From: Ampullaceana balthica
Taxonomy: Eukaryota > Mollusca > Gastropoda > Lymnaeidae
DNA: 64,000 bases
NCBI GenBank assembly: GCA_944989445.1
Contig: CALYLW010000279.1
Coordinates: 930,007 to 994,006, forward strand
Direction of reading: 5' to 3'
The translations under genes and the position numbers were made by a program. Positions 54,246 through 64,000 of this stretch are shown here, piece by piece. The notes under the pieces are model-generated. The model was not told the origin of the DNA. It was given only the letters and a program-made list of their open reading frames with translations, and did no database searches. The number at the start of each line of letters is the position of its first letter. Within the stretch, counting starts at the first letter, position 1.

Positions 54246-55062
54246 CTATAAAGTATAAAAAAATAATTAGAAAGTAATAATAAGAATACTATATATTTTT
54301 ATGTTAAGAAGAAAGGCTTCATTTCTTTAATGAAATTAAAGTTTTATATTTTTCCTCATGGCTCAATCATTCATGTATCAATGTTTTCAGCCATGGCATG
54401 CTCAATAGCCAAAATAGCAATAGATTAGACAATTTAGGTGTATTCAGAGGCGTCACTAGGGTTGGTGTCACCCGGGGCGGTAGCTCATGGTGTCACCCCT
54501 CCACGACTGAGGGGGCCGTCCATAAATGACGTCACGCGAGGATGCCAATTTTTATCCCACCCTCCCCCAGCGTCTTACTTTGTAACAAACACTTAGATCT
54601 CCACCCCCTTTTCACGATATGACGTCACAAAGCTTTGACACCCCTCCAAGCCATATTTTGTAAATAAAAATTAGCATGTTGCAAATTATTTTTTGTCATT
54701 TAAATATGTATTTAGGGTAAGTCTGCGCTCTGATGTCGTAACACGCCTGAAGCAATCGAAAACGTCATTAAATAAACGGTAAACAATCAAATATTTAAGT
54801 GGAACTTTTATTTAAAGTTGCGCGTTTTTTTTATGTGACGTCACTTTTTGTTTAACCCACCCCCCTCGTCACACATCGTCAGCGATGCGTGACCCCCAAA
54901 CCCTATTACGGATGAAAAGGGGGGTGCTGAACGGGCTAAAGCCAGGGGCCACCAATAATTTAAGGTAATCCAAACTTATTATAGTGTATAATAAAGATGC
55001 AGGCAAATGTTTGTATGAATCCCTGAAAATGCCTTGGACATTCATACGGCAATGCTGCAAAT

Positions 55063-55538
55063 ATGAGTAGGAAGTATAACGGAAACCAGGCTATTCTTTA
55101 TGAGAAGTGCAGTGTTGCTCATTATGTGCCGTGCGCAGCTCATTCCATTAATTTGTTTGGGAAAAGTGCAGCAGGTTGTCCTGATGCAGTCAGATATTTT
55201 GTCTTCTGCAAAATCTTTATACCCGGCTTGTTGCATCTACTCATCGTTGACAGGTACTTAAAAAACACATGAAATTGATACATGTTAACAAAGCCTTGTG
55301 TGACACAAGATGGTCAGCCCGACATGATGCAGTAAGGTATGTTAATAACTTATACCATGATAATATCGCAGCACTGGAAGAATTAGCAACAAACGAAAAT
55401 CAGCCACGTGACTGTCTACTTGAAGCAGGATTTCTAAAGGAACTTGAACAACTGGAAGTCGCTATTTTACTTGAAATTCGGGAAACAATTTTAGAAAGGA
55501 AGTCTCTCATTGAGTTTGTTAAAAGACAGCATTCTTAA
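55063..55538 (+). pseudogene. hAT transposase remnant, ZMYM1/DUF4371-like
   Basis: HYVPCAAHSINLFGKSAAG (about 55119-55175) and then CDTRWSARHDAVRYVNNLY (about 55296-55352), the HSxNL and TRWSAR blocks of this family, in two frames. A poorly preserved continuation runs to about 56250. Not functional. Confidence 0.75.
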
Positions 55539-56389
55539 TTTGATTCCTATGAAGACAAAGTAAAGGACAAGTCCGTGGTAAAAAAGAATATGAACAATCT
55601 TCAATGCTATCAACAACAAAAAAGAGAGAGAAAAGGGCGTCAGTTTGATAAAGGGACATCACCAAAACAGTAGTCTCCCGAGACAAAAGTTTCAAGGTTG
55701 AGGTATTTCTGGTAATCATTGACAAACTTTCTTGAGCCTTACAGCGTCGGTTAGGCCCATATAAAGGCATCCATGAGAAATTTGTCTTTCTTACAAACCT
55801 ATCTGGGCTCAGCAATTTCGTCATCCGATGGGCAGCAGCCAAGATAATGGAAGAATATTCAAGTTATTTCGAAGACTTCAGAATTAGTCCAATTTTCAAA
55901 ACTCTTTAAAAAAGTTATTGTTCAGGCTCAGGTTAAGGAAAAGGAAGTACCCCAATGCCAAACTCAAAACACGTGCACAGAGCTAAACATTTTGCTGCTT
56001 TTGAATGAGCTAAATTTCACACAGCTCTGTACAAATGTACACATCGCACTTCTCATCTATCTCTCAATGATGACATCAAACTGCAATTGAGAGCAATCCT
56101 TTTCAAATTTGAAAAGAATATAAAATAAGTTAGAATTTTTATGGGACAACAAAGACTGAATATGCTCTCTCTAATGAGCATTGAAAAGGAACTTACTTGT
56201 AAGCTTTCTTAACTTTACTGACTTGATTGATAACTTCACCATGAGAAAAATTCGCAAACGAAAGTTGTAGGTTCAAATAATAATAATAATACATATTTTA
56301 AATAATTTTTTTTATTTCAACTAGAGAAAACAATTCGTTACCCCAAGGAAAAAAAAGTTTAAAAAAAAAGGAATAACGCGTAATATTAT

Positions 56390-56465
56390 TCTATATGGGG
56401 GGAGCGTTCGTAACCACGAAACAGCGTAAGTCGGGATGGGACCGTCGTAACCAGGGGACTACCTG
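56390..56465 (-). repeat. Tigger-like terminal fragment
   Basis: Reverse strand reads TA then caggtagtcccctggttacg, acggtcccatcccg; similar to Tigger ends. Confidence 0.4.
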
Positions 56466-57055
56466 TATATAAACATGCAAATCACTCCTTTAATAACTAT
56501 ATATATAACAAAATATTAAATCAAAGACATTGAATTCATAATTTTCGTCTAGAAAAAACATCAACAAAGAAAACCCATCTTTTGATTTATTTTTTTTGGG
56601 GGGGAGGGATAAAAATCGTATCCCCACCCCACTGTGGTGGGGGGGGGGAGTCGTGAGGTGGGATTCGTCCATGGTGTCCGTGTGTCAAAGCCCTAATAGA
56701 TTTATATCTTTTAAAACATAAGATGCTGCCTCTTTCATGTCCAGCCTTTTTTAAAGATCTCTCAGCTGCGACGTTTCTTTTCGTTATTTCCTAATTTGTT
56801 TTAATGTTGTTTGTGTGTTGGGACTGTTTTATTATTGCAAGTTAACTGGTATTTTTTAATAAAAAGTTTTCTCGTTTAACGTATTTCTTTGTATTTCTTA
56901 ATTTCTTTCTAGATGAAAAAAATGTGTCTTCATTTTTTTTCTGACATAAAATCGTACACAGTAAAATTTTAGGCTCGGGTGTCACCCCCTGATGGGTGTC
57001 ACCCGGGGCGACCCGCCCCCTCGCCCCCCCCCCTAGTGACGCCACTGGGTGTATT

Positions 57056-58534
57056 CGTAATTGATCATCATTAATTTTTTTCATTAAAATCATTTTAGAG
57101 AAGCCTTTTTAACACCTTGCATTACTTAAGACAGTTTAAGCAATGTTCGAATTAATTATATTATTTTACACAGGGTAACTTCGAGCCTAAATATTTGTAT
57201 TAACTTAAATAAACCAACTAGTCTGGAATTCATTAATTTTTTTGTTCTATTCTTGGGGTTAAAATATTCCTTGCCTAACTTTGTCATGTGGGATGTTTTG
57301 AATACTCTAATTTGAAGACTACATTTCAAAGTCCAGTAGAAAAGCTGGTGTACGAAAAATCATGTCTGTTTTCAAAATTCTTTATAACTGCCAAAGCCTC
57401 ACACGAATTTATACAATAATCTCATCTTATGAAGAAACCAAATTTCTTCTTAACTGTTATTCTACATAGCCATGAATACATACATATTTGCTTCGATCAA
57501 CAAAAATTTGCTATCTTTTTCTTTGATTGGAAGGTTCTATTAAAATGATGAGGTCTCTACATACAATTTTATCAAATGTCAAAGCATCCCTTAAGTATTC
57601 CATTCCATTAGTTTCTCTGTGAGTAGCCACTTCTAAGAATTTTTGTTGTTGTTGAGCACTATGCGTTTGTAAAGAATTTCGGGCATTTAAAAAAAAAGTA
57701 ACTTTGAAAATAAAAAGATTTCATTCCTACTAGCAAAGTTCCTGCGTCCGTTCGTGTGTTGAGCTTTTTGTCTGCATCTTTCAGTTCTATAGCTTACAAA
57801 GTAACCTCAAAAATGGCTCCATGGTGTATTCAATATGTTGTATCCTGAAGTCTGAATGCCTTGCTTGTAGAAGAAAATTAGGTATTTTCAACAATGTATT
57901 GACTTGGAAAAGAATGCGTAACAAAGCTCAAGTGTACTAAAATAGTTGGAGAATATGTTTCAGTTGGAGTATCATGTTAACAAATTAGGTTTAACTGTTT
58001 GAACGAGTTTGACATGATATTTTTTTTTCGCATTTGTTTAACTCATGTATACTTTTCAGCCCTTAAGAAGTATTTACACACGTTGGGCCTGTGCAGTCCA
58101 TTATTTTAAGATCATCATTAATTCAAAATCATTTCAGAAATGTCGTAAGTAGATTCACTTTTGCTTCAATAAAATCTTTGAAAGATTCTACAACGTCTAC
58201 TTTTTTATTTTCAATCTTGACATATCACACAATTGGACTTGTTTGATCCTTGTATCAAATATTTGAAGAGCTATCGAATGCAATGGAACAATATTTGCTA
58301 TCTTGTTATTGAAGGAAGATGATTTTTCGTGAACTGTATCTCCTAAAATTGCTATGAGCTCAGTTTGAATCTTAGATGACAATTTTTTAACCCATTTCCC
58401 TACTATGTTCTCGAACGTACTTTGCAAGCTAATGCATCAAGTTTCAGAATATTGCCTTTATTCGCAACAGTATTGCCCTCTCTGTGACCTCAAAAAGTCA
58501 CATTCAATTTCGCCAAAATGTAATGTCAAATATT
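57056..58534. other. Unassigned coding-like remnants, minus strand
   Basis: Reverse strand at 57641-57530 reads SLQTHSAQQQQKFLEVATHR and NGMEYLRDALTFDKI; 58427-58200 reads TELIAILGDTVHEKSSSFNN and IANIVPLHSIALQIFDTRIK, and 58200-58140 VDVVESFKDFIEAKVNLLTT in a shifted frame. They look like real protein, broken. Probably another decayed transposon or a retrocopy; I do not recognise the family. Confidence 0.35.
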
Positions 58535-58542
58535 CTAAAAAG

Positions 58543-58691
58543 CAGAGGCGTAACTGGGTTCAAATTTATTTTTGGCGCCCTTTATTTAAATAAAAAATTA
58601 AAAAAATAGATATTTAGCGGCACCCTTTTGAACTGGCGAAGGTCGGCGCCCTTGGCAACTGCCCCAATGCCAACCCGTTGTTACGCCATTG
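58543..58691 (-). mobile_element. 149-bp hAT miniature derivative, 8-bp duplication CTAAAAAG
   Basis: Flanked by perfect CTAAAAAG at 58535-58542 and 58692-58699. Ends CAGAGGCGTAAC and GTTACGCCATTG. Its reverse complement matches the left end of the 48000 hAT (gttggcattggggcagttgc, caagggcgcc, cgccagttcaaaagg), so it arose by internal deletion of that family. Confidence 0.9.
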
Positions 58692-59287
58692 CTAAAAAGA
58701 ACTTCTTGCCACTTTGTTTTCTCTTTTGCAACAACTAATTGTCAGTCTTTATTAATAGTCTATTCTTTTTTATCCAATTTCTGATTGCTTCCATTTGCAA
58801 AAATCTTTGGTAATTTTGAGTACTTATTAAGTACTTATCTTGGCTTTTGTTTTATTTTATTACAATTTATTTTCACGTTTTAAAAATTTGCTAATTAACA
58901 ATGAGGAATTTGCAGCCCCCCCCCCAAATTTTGTATTTATTTGTGCCAAGTTTTACTCGATAAGCAATTGCTTCCATTATTTTTGTTTATGCCACAAAAC
59001 AAAAGACATAAAAATTTAAATAAGTCATAGAAATACGCCAAAATTTTTTTCCAATAGTTCACATACGTTAAAATCAAACTTGAATCAATTATATATACCA
59101 GCACATTATTGTCATACTGTCAGCCCCTATATTTTCCAGATCCGTAATATTAGTATCAGAAGACTTTAGACTCCAGATTTATAATGGAGTTTGAAGCAGG
59201 GTTGCCAGATTGTAATTTGGGTAAAAGGCCAAACTGACGGCCAAAAAAGGCCAAACTTAGGTTATATGAAAAATGTCAACAAAAATG

Positions 59288-59485
59288 ACGTCACGCACCT
59301 AGGGGGCGGGAGGGGGTCACAGATTTGTGGCGATGTATGACGAGGGGGAGGGTGCTGTTAAGAACTGTGACGTCATATTGGAAAGGGTCTAGCTCTTGAT
59401 TACGTTGGACGAGGGGTGGTGGGGGGGGGTGAAAATACATTGACAAATCTGCCAAAATCGCGTGTTGTCATTTATGGACGGCTCA
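59288..59485. repeat. Partial GACGTCAC / catttatggacggc element
   Basis: Left gacgtcacgcacctaggggg, right tgtcatttatggacggc, related to 53329-53596. Left outermost bases missing. Nested in the 59197-60467 hAT. Confidence 0.55.
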
Positions 59486-59633
59486 TAACGGCTGAATATA
59501 AGTTAACTATTTAAAATGAAGGTAAAACCAGGAGAAAAAGGATAATAAATGTGTAAATGCCAATGTTAGTATGTATGGTTGTACTCACAAAATAAATAGA
59601 TTTTGATACTAACATACAAATTTGAAAGAGTAA

Positions 59634-59929
59634 AACATATAAACAGGGTATTAGTTAGCCTGACAGGACGTAACACAACAGCGAACGTTTCGACAAAGAG
59701 CCTTCCTCAATTAACAAATATTACACAAATAAAACGAATATAACGAAAGAATTTAAAAAAAAACTTAGCTACAGTGAAATTGAAATCCAATTAGTCCAGT
59801 AGAGATGACATCTCTGGACTAATTGGATTTCACTGCAGCTAAGTTTTTTTGTTTAAAAAAAAATAATAATTAAAATTCAGTTTAGTTTTTTAGTTAGTCA
59901 GGCTAACTAATACCCTGTTTATATGTTAT
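59634..59929. mobile_element. Foldback-type element nested in the hAT
   Basis: Outer arms are inverted: aacatataaacagggtatta + gttagcctgac at left and its complement at right (59898-59929). An inner hairpin of about 40 bp per arm (59761-59848) centres on agagatgacatctct. The left half carries the hammerhead-like repeat (minus strand 59710-59667). Confidence 0.8.
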
Positions 59930-60475
59930 ACATTTACTAATTTAAAAGCCTGGTTGCTGTCTCACCCCCATTATTTTATTTAAATTTGAAAGAAAAGCTT
60001 GAGGTCATCCGTTTCCTCTAGACTGCAATATGCAGTATTATTATAAACTTTATCAGATGTCAAGTCATCAAGCAATCTTGGTGACATGACAAAGTCCTTA
60101 CTGCATTTATTTGTAAACAAAAGCTCAGCCCTGACTCTAACAATAGCGTCTAAAAATGCGAGCTGCATTCTGTATCTGGCTTTGTCTTAATAGCCTCTTT
60201 GTTAAACTTTAAAAAAACTTTTTAATGTCTAAAATACACGTAAGCTATTCCAAAAAAGAAAATAATTAATAAAGTTATTAACTTATTGGCGAATTTTTAT
60301 TTTAATTTTTGTGATAAAGATTATTTATATATATATATATATTATATATTTTTATTATTTTTTTTTAAAGAAAAAGGCCAAAAACAAAAAAATGCTGAGG
60401 CAAAACCCTCTTTAAAAAGGCCAAATTTTGAGAATTTGGCCTTAAAAAGGCCAATATGGAAACCCTGGTTTGAAG

Positions 60476-62183
60476 TTTATGAAGTATTCTACTTGCCGAG
60501 TTGTCACAGTAAGATGCCAAATGAAATTTTCTCACTTAAATTTTAATTTTTAAGTTAAAAACATACACAATAAGAATCAAACATCTAGTAATGAAATATA
60601 AAATGAAATTGTCTTTAAAATATTTATTTATTCTCTAAGAACATTAAAATAGATGAATAATACTTTTTAAAAAATATTTTCAGTCAGTAAATTTATTTTA
60701 GCGTGGGTCGAGCCAGGTAAAAAACATCTGGCAAGCTAAACAAAATGGACGTATGACTTATCGTGACCAAATTATGTGTTAAATAAAAAAAATGCCTTAG
60801 AAATTAAAAAGACTCGCAATTTAGCCATGTAATAGCTTAAATACTTGAAATACAACATATAATAATGCATTTGATAAGTTAAAAACGTAAGTTCTCACGA
60901 GAAAATTAAATTTCGCTGTGAAATAATATACATGTGACATGTAGAAACTGCAGGCCACTGCAGGATTACCACTACCAGCAACCACTTTATTAAGTTTAAG
61001 TTCTTTAAGTTTAAACTGTCTTAAGTGGGAATATGACACCTTATCATGCTTATGAAGTAAAAAACTAGAACATCAAAATATGTACATTTTTATGTTCATA
61101 TAGCTTGTAAGTGACAAAAAAAATTGAAAAAAATATTTTGTCATTAACAAGGACAGTCAGGGAGAACATAAAAAGGACAAAAAAGGTCAAAATTAAAAAA
61201 TGATATTTAAAAAAAACGAATGAACAGAATGATTTGAAGTAACCAGCAACCACTTTAAGTCTTAAAGTTTAAACTGTCTTAAGTGGGAATATGACACCTT
61301 ATCATGCTATACTTATGACTTAATGAAGTAAAAAAACTAGAACATCAAAATACGTTCATGTAATAATGAACATGAATGTAATGATAATGTAATGAATTGT
61401 AATGACCTGTAATGTAACTAACTTTCGATTTAGGCTTTAGGGACTTTGATAAAATTTTCAAAATGAATGAATTAAAAAAGTAATGTATCTATAAGATAGC
61501 CCTTATAAACTAATAAGCCTTATTAAATGGATAAATATTATGCTTTTATTTTTCATCTAGCACTTTTTGTTAAAAAGTTATGATTTTTTCATGAATAATT
61601 TTTTACACTTTTTAAAATATCCTATTGAGTCTATTGACAATTGGTTTTTGTGACTCGTTTTTTAAAAATTGTTGGCAAAAAAAAGCAAATAACTTGACAA
61701 CGGACTGGGCAAATTTAATGAAATTTTGTACAAGTGTTGATCATTGTATAATGAACATGTTTATGGCTATAATTTTTTTTTGTAACAACTTAATATTGTT
61801 AAATAAAAAATTTAAAAAATCAATAAAAACAAGCAAAAAAAAATGAATTAAAAAAAAACAACCAATAATAATTATAATTTTAAAACTTTTACACGTTCAT
61901 ATTTATATGTTTTATGTGTGAATCATCTTGTTTTCTTATCCTCTGTTGTCTGAAAAAATTATTTTAACCTCCATTAATCTTTTTAAAAAAAATCTAGCAA
62001 GGTCTACAAATAAAAATACTAAAATATCATTCCCTGTCATCTTCTGTTCTAATCACTTTGCTTTTTTAAATTATGGTTTTGTTACTACCTGAAAAATTGC
62101 ATATTTGCGCAAGAAAAGGTGAACTTTTATCCCAGGGTATCTTTCAGCCCAAATATCAGTACCTGGGGCAGTAACACTCTTGA
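60476..62183. other. AT-rich intergenic with one tandem duplication
   Basis: Blocks accagcaaccacttta, gtttaaactgtcttaagtgg, gaatatgacaccttatcatg and aactagaacatcaaaata occur at about 60972-61080 and again at 61241-61352, spaced about 270 bp. Otherwise nothing recognised. Confidence 0.6.
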
Positions 62184-62191
62184 AGTGCTAT

Positions 62192-62367
62192 CAATGTTCC
62201 CTCTAAGGTTCCTTGGTCCATGTGCAAAGTAAAAAAAACTAGTGTGCAAAGTTGCACAGTCTCCATTTTTTGTGCAATATTTTACAAAATTTGCTGCGCG
62301 GTAATTCTAAACTGCTGCGCGGCGGCGGTCAGATATCTGCGCGGCCGCACAGCTTAAAGGGAAATTG
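62192..62367. mobile_element. Miniature hAT-like element, duplication AGTGCTAY
   Basis: 176 bp with CAATGTTCCCTCTAAGGTTC at left and cagcttaaagggaaattg at right; flanked by AGTGCTAT (62184-62191) and AGTGCTAC (62368-62375). Interior has gtgcaaagttgcac and gctgcgcggcggcgg blocks. This end type (CAATGTTCCCTCTAA) is a widespread one. Confidence 0.75.
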
Positions 62368-62375
62368 AGTGCTAC

Positions 62376-64000
62376 ATAATTTCCCACCTCCCAATAAAAA
62401 CCTTAAGTTGATAGATGAGTTTTACTGAAAAACTTGATCTTGTTTTTCCCTTTTATTAACTGAGCATTCTCATAATCAATGTGGCAACACTAATCTGCTC
62501 TCCCTCCACCACTACCCTTAATTATATTTTTTTCTGCTTTTATTACATTTTACTGATTTTTTAAATTAAATTAATCTAAATTCCTGAAAGATTTCCGTAT
62601 ATCAGATGCCTAGAACAAGAACATTGTTGTGAAAATGAAAATTCTTCAAAATTTCAAGAAAAACTAAATTAACTAAATTTAAACTTTAAAGTAAGATTAA
62701 ATGTTAAGTCTTTTTAACATTGCATAAATATATGTTTGAAAAAAAAAGCTATAATTAGTATAATACAAAGCAATTTTTTTTAAATATAAAAAAATTTAAT
62801 ATAGTACTTTTTAAAAATAAATGTGGATATCAAATTTATCTTTAAATTTGTATAACATAAAATAATTTATTAAAATATTGTATTAATAATTATTAATCAC
62901 TTTTTAAAAAAAGTAAGACCAAACATAATTTGTTAAATATTCAATTATTGAATAGACAATTTCATGATGAACAGTCATAATTTAAAATAATTTAAATAAT
63001 TTTACTTAGTAATAGCACTCTTTGATAATAGGGCACTTATAATTAATATTATTATGAATATATGACAATAAAACTGCTAGCTTTAAGTAGGCTTTCGTAT
63101 CAGTCAATTAGTGATAAATAATACTGTTTCCGGTTTATAGCTAATTTTGTTTTCGGCCATTTTGATAGGTCTCCGTTCTGGCTAATTTTAGCCCTGTTAG
63201 GGCCCACTTAGAGACTTGAAATTTTATATGTTCATTTGAGATACATTTTTACAGATTTACCAGTTTGATTTAAAATGGCACAACGAATAGTTTTTAAGAA
63301 AATGATAAATTAGTCCTACCTCTTTGACTCCAATGAAATTTTTTTTTACGACATCCTAAAATTAATGAAAAACAAAATGGATAGTTGCTAAAGCCCATTC
63401 ATTTACGCAACTAGAACAGTATTTTGTTTGTAAATCCGACATTTCTAGCTCGCAAAATTAATTTTTTAGTGAACCCTATCATCCTGTGCTTTAAAAAAAA
63501 AGTGACTAAAAAACCCTGTGGTGCTGATTGCGTCAAAAATAGCCTCAAATCAAATTTCATTTACCTAACTAATATGATGTTAATAATGGAGATTTTAGTC
63601 AGGATCAACTGAGGCTTGCTCATTTATAAAACTAATTTATACAACCAGGTAGTACAAACATATTAGAAATTTATGGAACAATGAATGTTTATCTCTTACA
63701 AATACAGATTTTATCAGTCAGTTTTGTGATTTTTGTAAATGTTTCATTTAAAATAATATTATTAAATTAAGGGTTTATATTATTAATATTTATTGAATAA
63801 TACGTACCTTTAATTTTTTAATCAGTTGCCAATAAAGCAATACAATCATTTAATATCTTTATGTTTGTGTTTCAGGTGTTTTCAAGTGCAAATTTTGTAC
63901 AAATCTACATAACATGCACATTGAGTTTGACATCAGAAAAAATATTATTGAAATTACTGCAAAAAAAAAGAAGCAAAATAGTATAAATAATAATGTAATT
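62376..64000. other. AT-rich intergenic, nothing recognised
   Basis: Long A/T runs, short reading frames only. No gene, RNA or repeat boundary supported up to the end of the window. Confidence 0.45.

Larger units (their letters stand above)
54445..57047 (+). mobile_element. hAT transposon, 8-bp duplication GGTGTATT
   Basis: 2,603 bp flanked by perfect GGTGTATT at 54437-54444 and 57048-57055. Left CAGAGGCGTCACTAGGG, right reverse complement CAGTGGCGTCACTAGGG, then gtgtcacccggggcgg blocks. Carries a decayed plus-strand transposase and nested pieces: a ccgtccataaatgacgtcac element (54515 onward) and a Tigger-like end (56390-56465). Confidence 0.88.
59197..60467 (-). mobile_element. hAT transposon, 8-bp duplication GTTTGAAG
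   Basis: 1,271 bp flanked by perfect GTTTGAAG at 59189-59196 and 60468-60475. Ends CAGGGTTGCCAGATTG and, reverse complemented, CAGGGTTTCCATATTGG; both ends followed by repeated aaaggccaaa blocks. Holds a 62-codon minus-strand remnant (60168-59980, RAELLFTNKCSKDFVMSPRL) and two nested elements. Confidence 0.88.

Noticed and set aside
54515..54910. Complete second copy of the ccgtccataaatgacgtcac element
   Set aside because: Only the left end is clear; no matching right end within the hAT that contains it.
1..64000. CRISPR array or prokaryotic operon
   Set aside because: All tandem arrays lack unique spacers between constant repeats, and the gene structure is clearly eukaryotic.

Overview
The window is from an animal genome: AT-rich, intron-rich and full of transposable elements. 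It is probably an invertebrate and plausibly a mollusc, judged from the style of the hAT, RTE-like and tRNA-derived repeats; species cannot be told from sequence alone. One host gene is recognisable, and everything else I can support is mobile or repetitive DNA.

Host gene (+ strand, 3825-40976). Twenty-eight consecutive coding exons with canonical splice sites and consistent phases encode 2,638 residues and a stop codon of a myosin phosphatase Rho-interacting protein (MPRIP / p116Rip / Drosophila outspread) homologue. The part seen has the end of a first PH domain, a Ser-rich linker, a second PH domain strongly like MPRIP, a phospho-rich linker, long coiled coils (one 915-codon exon) and a short basic Ser/Arg tail. 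The start codon and first strands of PH1 lie upstream of the window. One intron uses a GC-AG splice pair.

Introns. The 11.3-kb intron that splits PH1 holds a 28-bp minisatellite (about 28 copies), two hAT elements with perfect 8-bp target duplications (one with a broken transposase), a tRNA-Val-headed SINE and a tandem/inverted palindromic repeat. Upstream of the first visible exon there are a 23-bp minisatellite and a Mutator-like element with a 9-bp duplication. A second copy of the tRNA-Val SINE sits in the intron after 26062.

Downstream. Thirty-four bases after the stop codon a 2.46-kb TTAA-flanked, piggyBac-like element lies in the probable 3' UTR. From 46 to 62.4 kb there is a graveyard of nested transposons: a ZMYM1-like hAT interrupted by an RTE-like LINE with an 11-bp duplication, an LTR with a 5-bp duplication, hAT-derived miniature elements, a foldback element and a motif resembling a hammerhead ribozyme core. 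I found no CRISPR array, operon or prokaryotic feature, and no clear new multi-gene system; the best leads are the TTAA element, the tRNA-Val SINE family, the hAT parent/derivative pair and the hammerhead-like motif.
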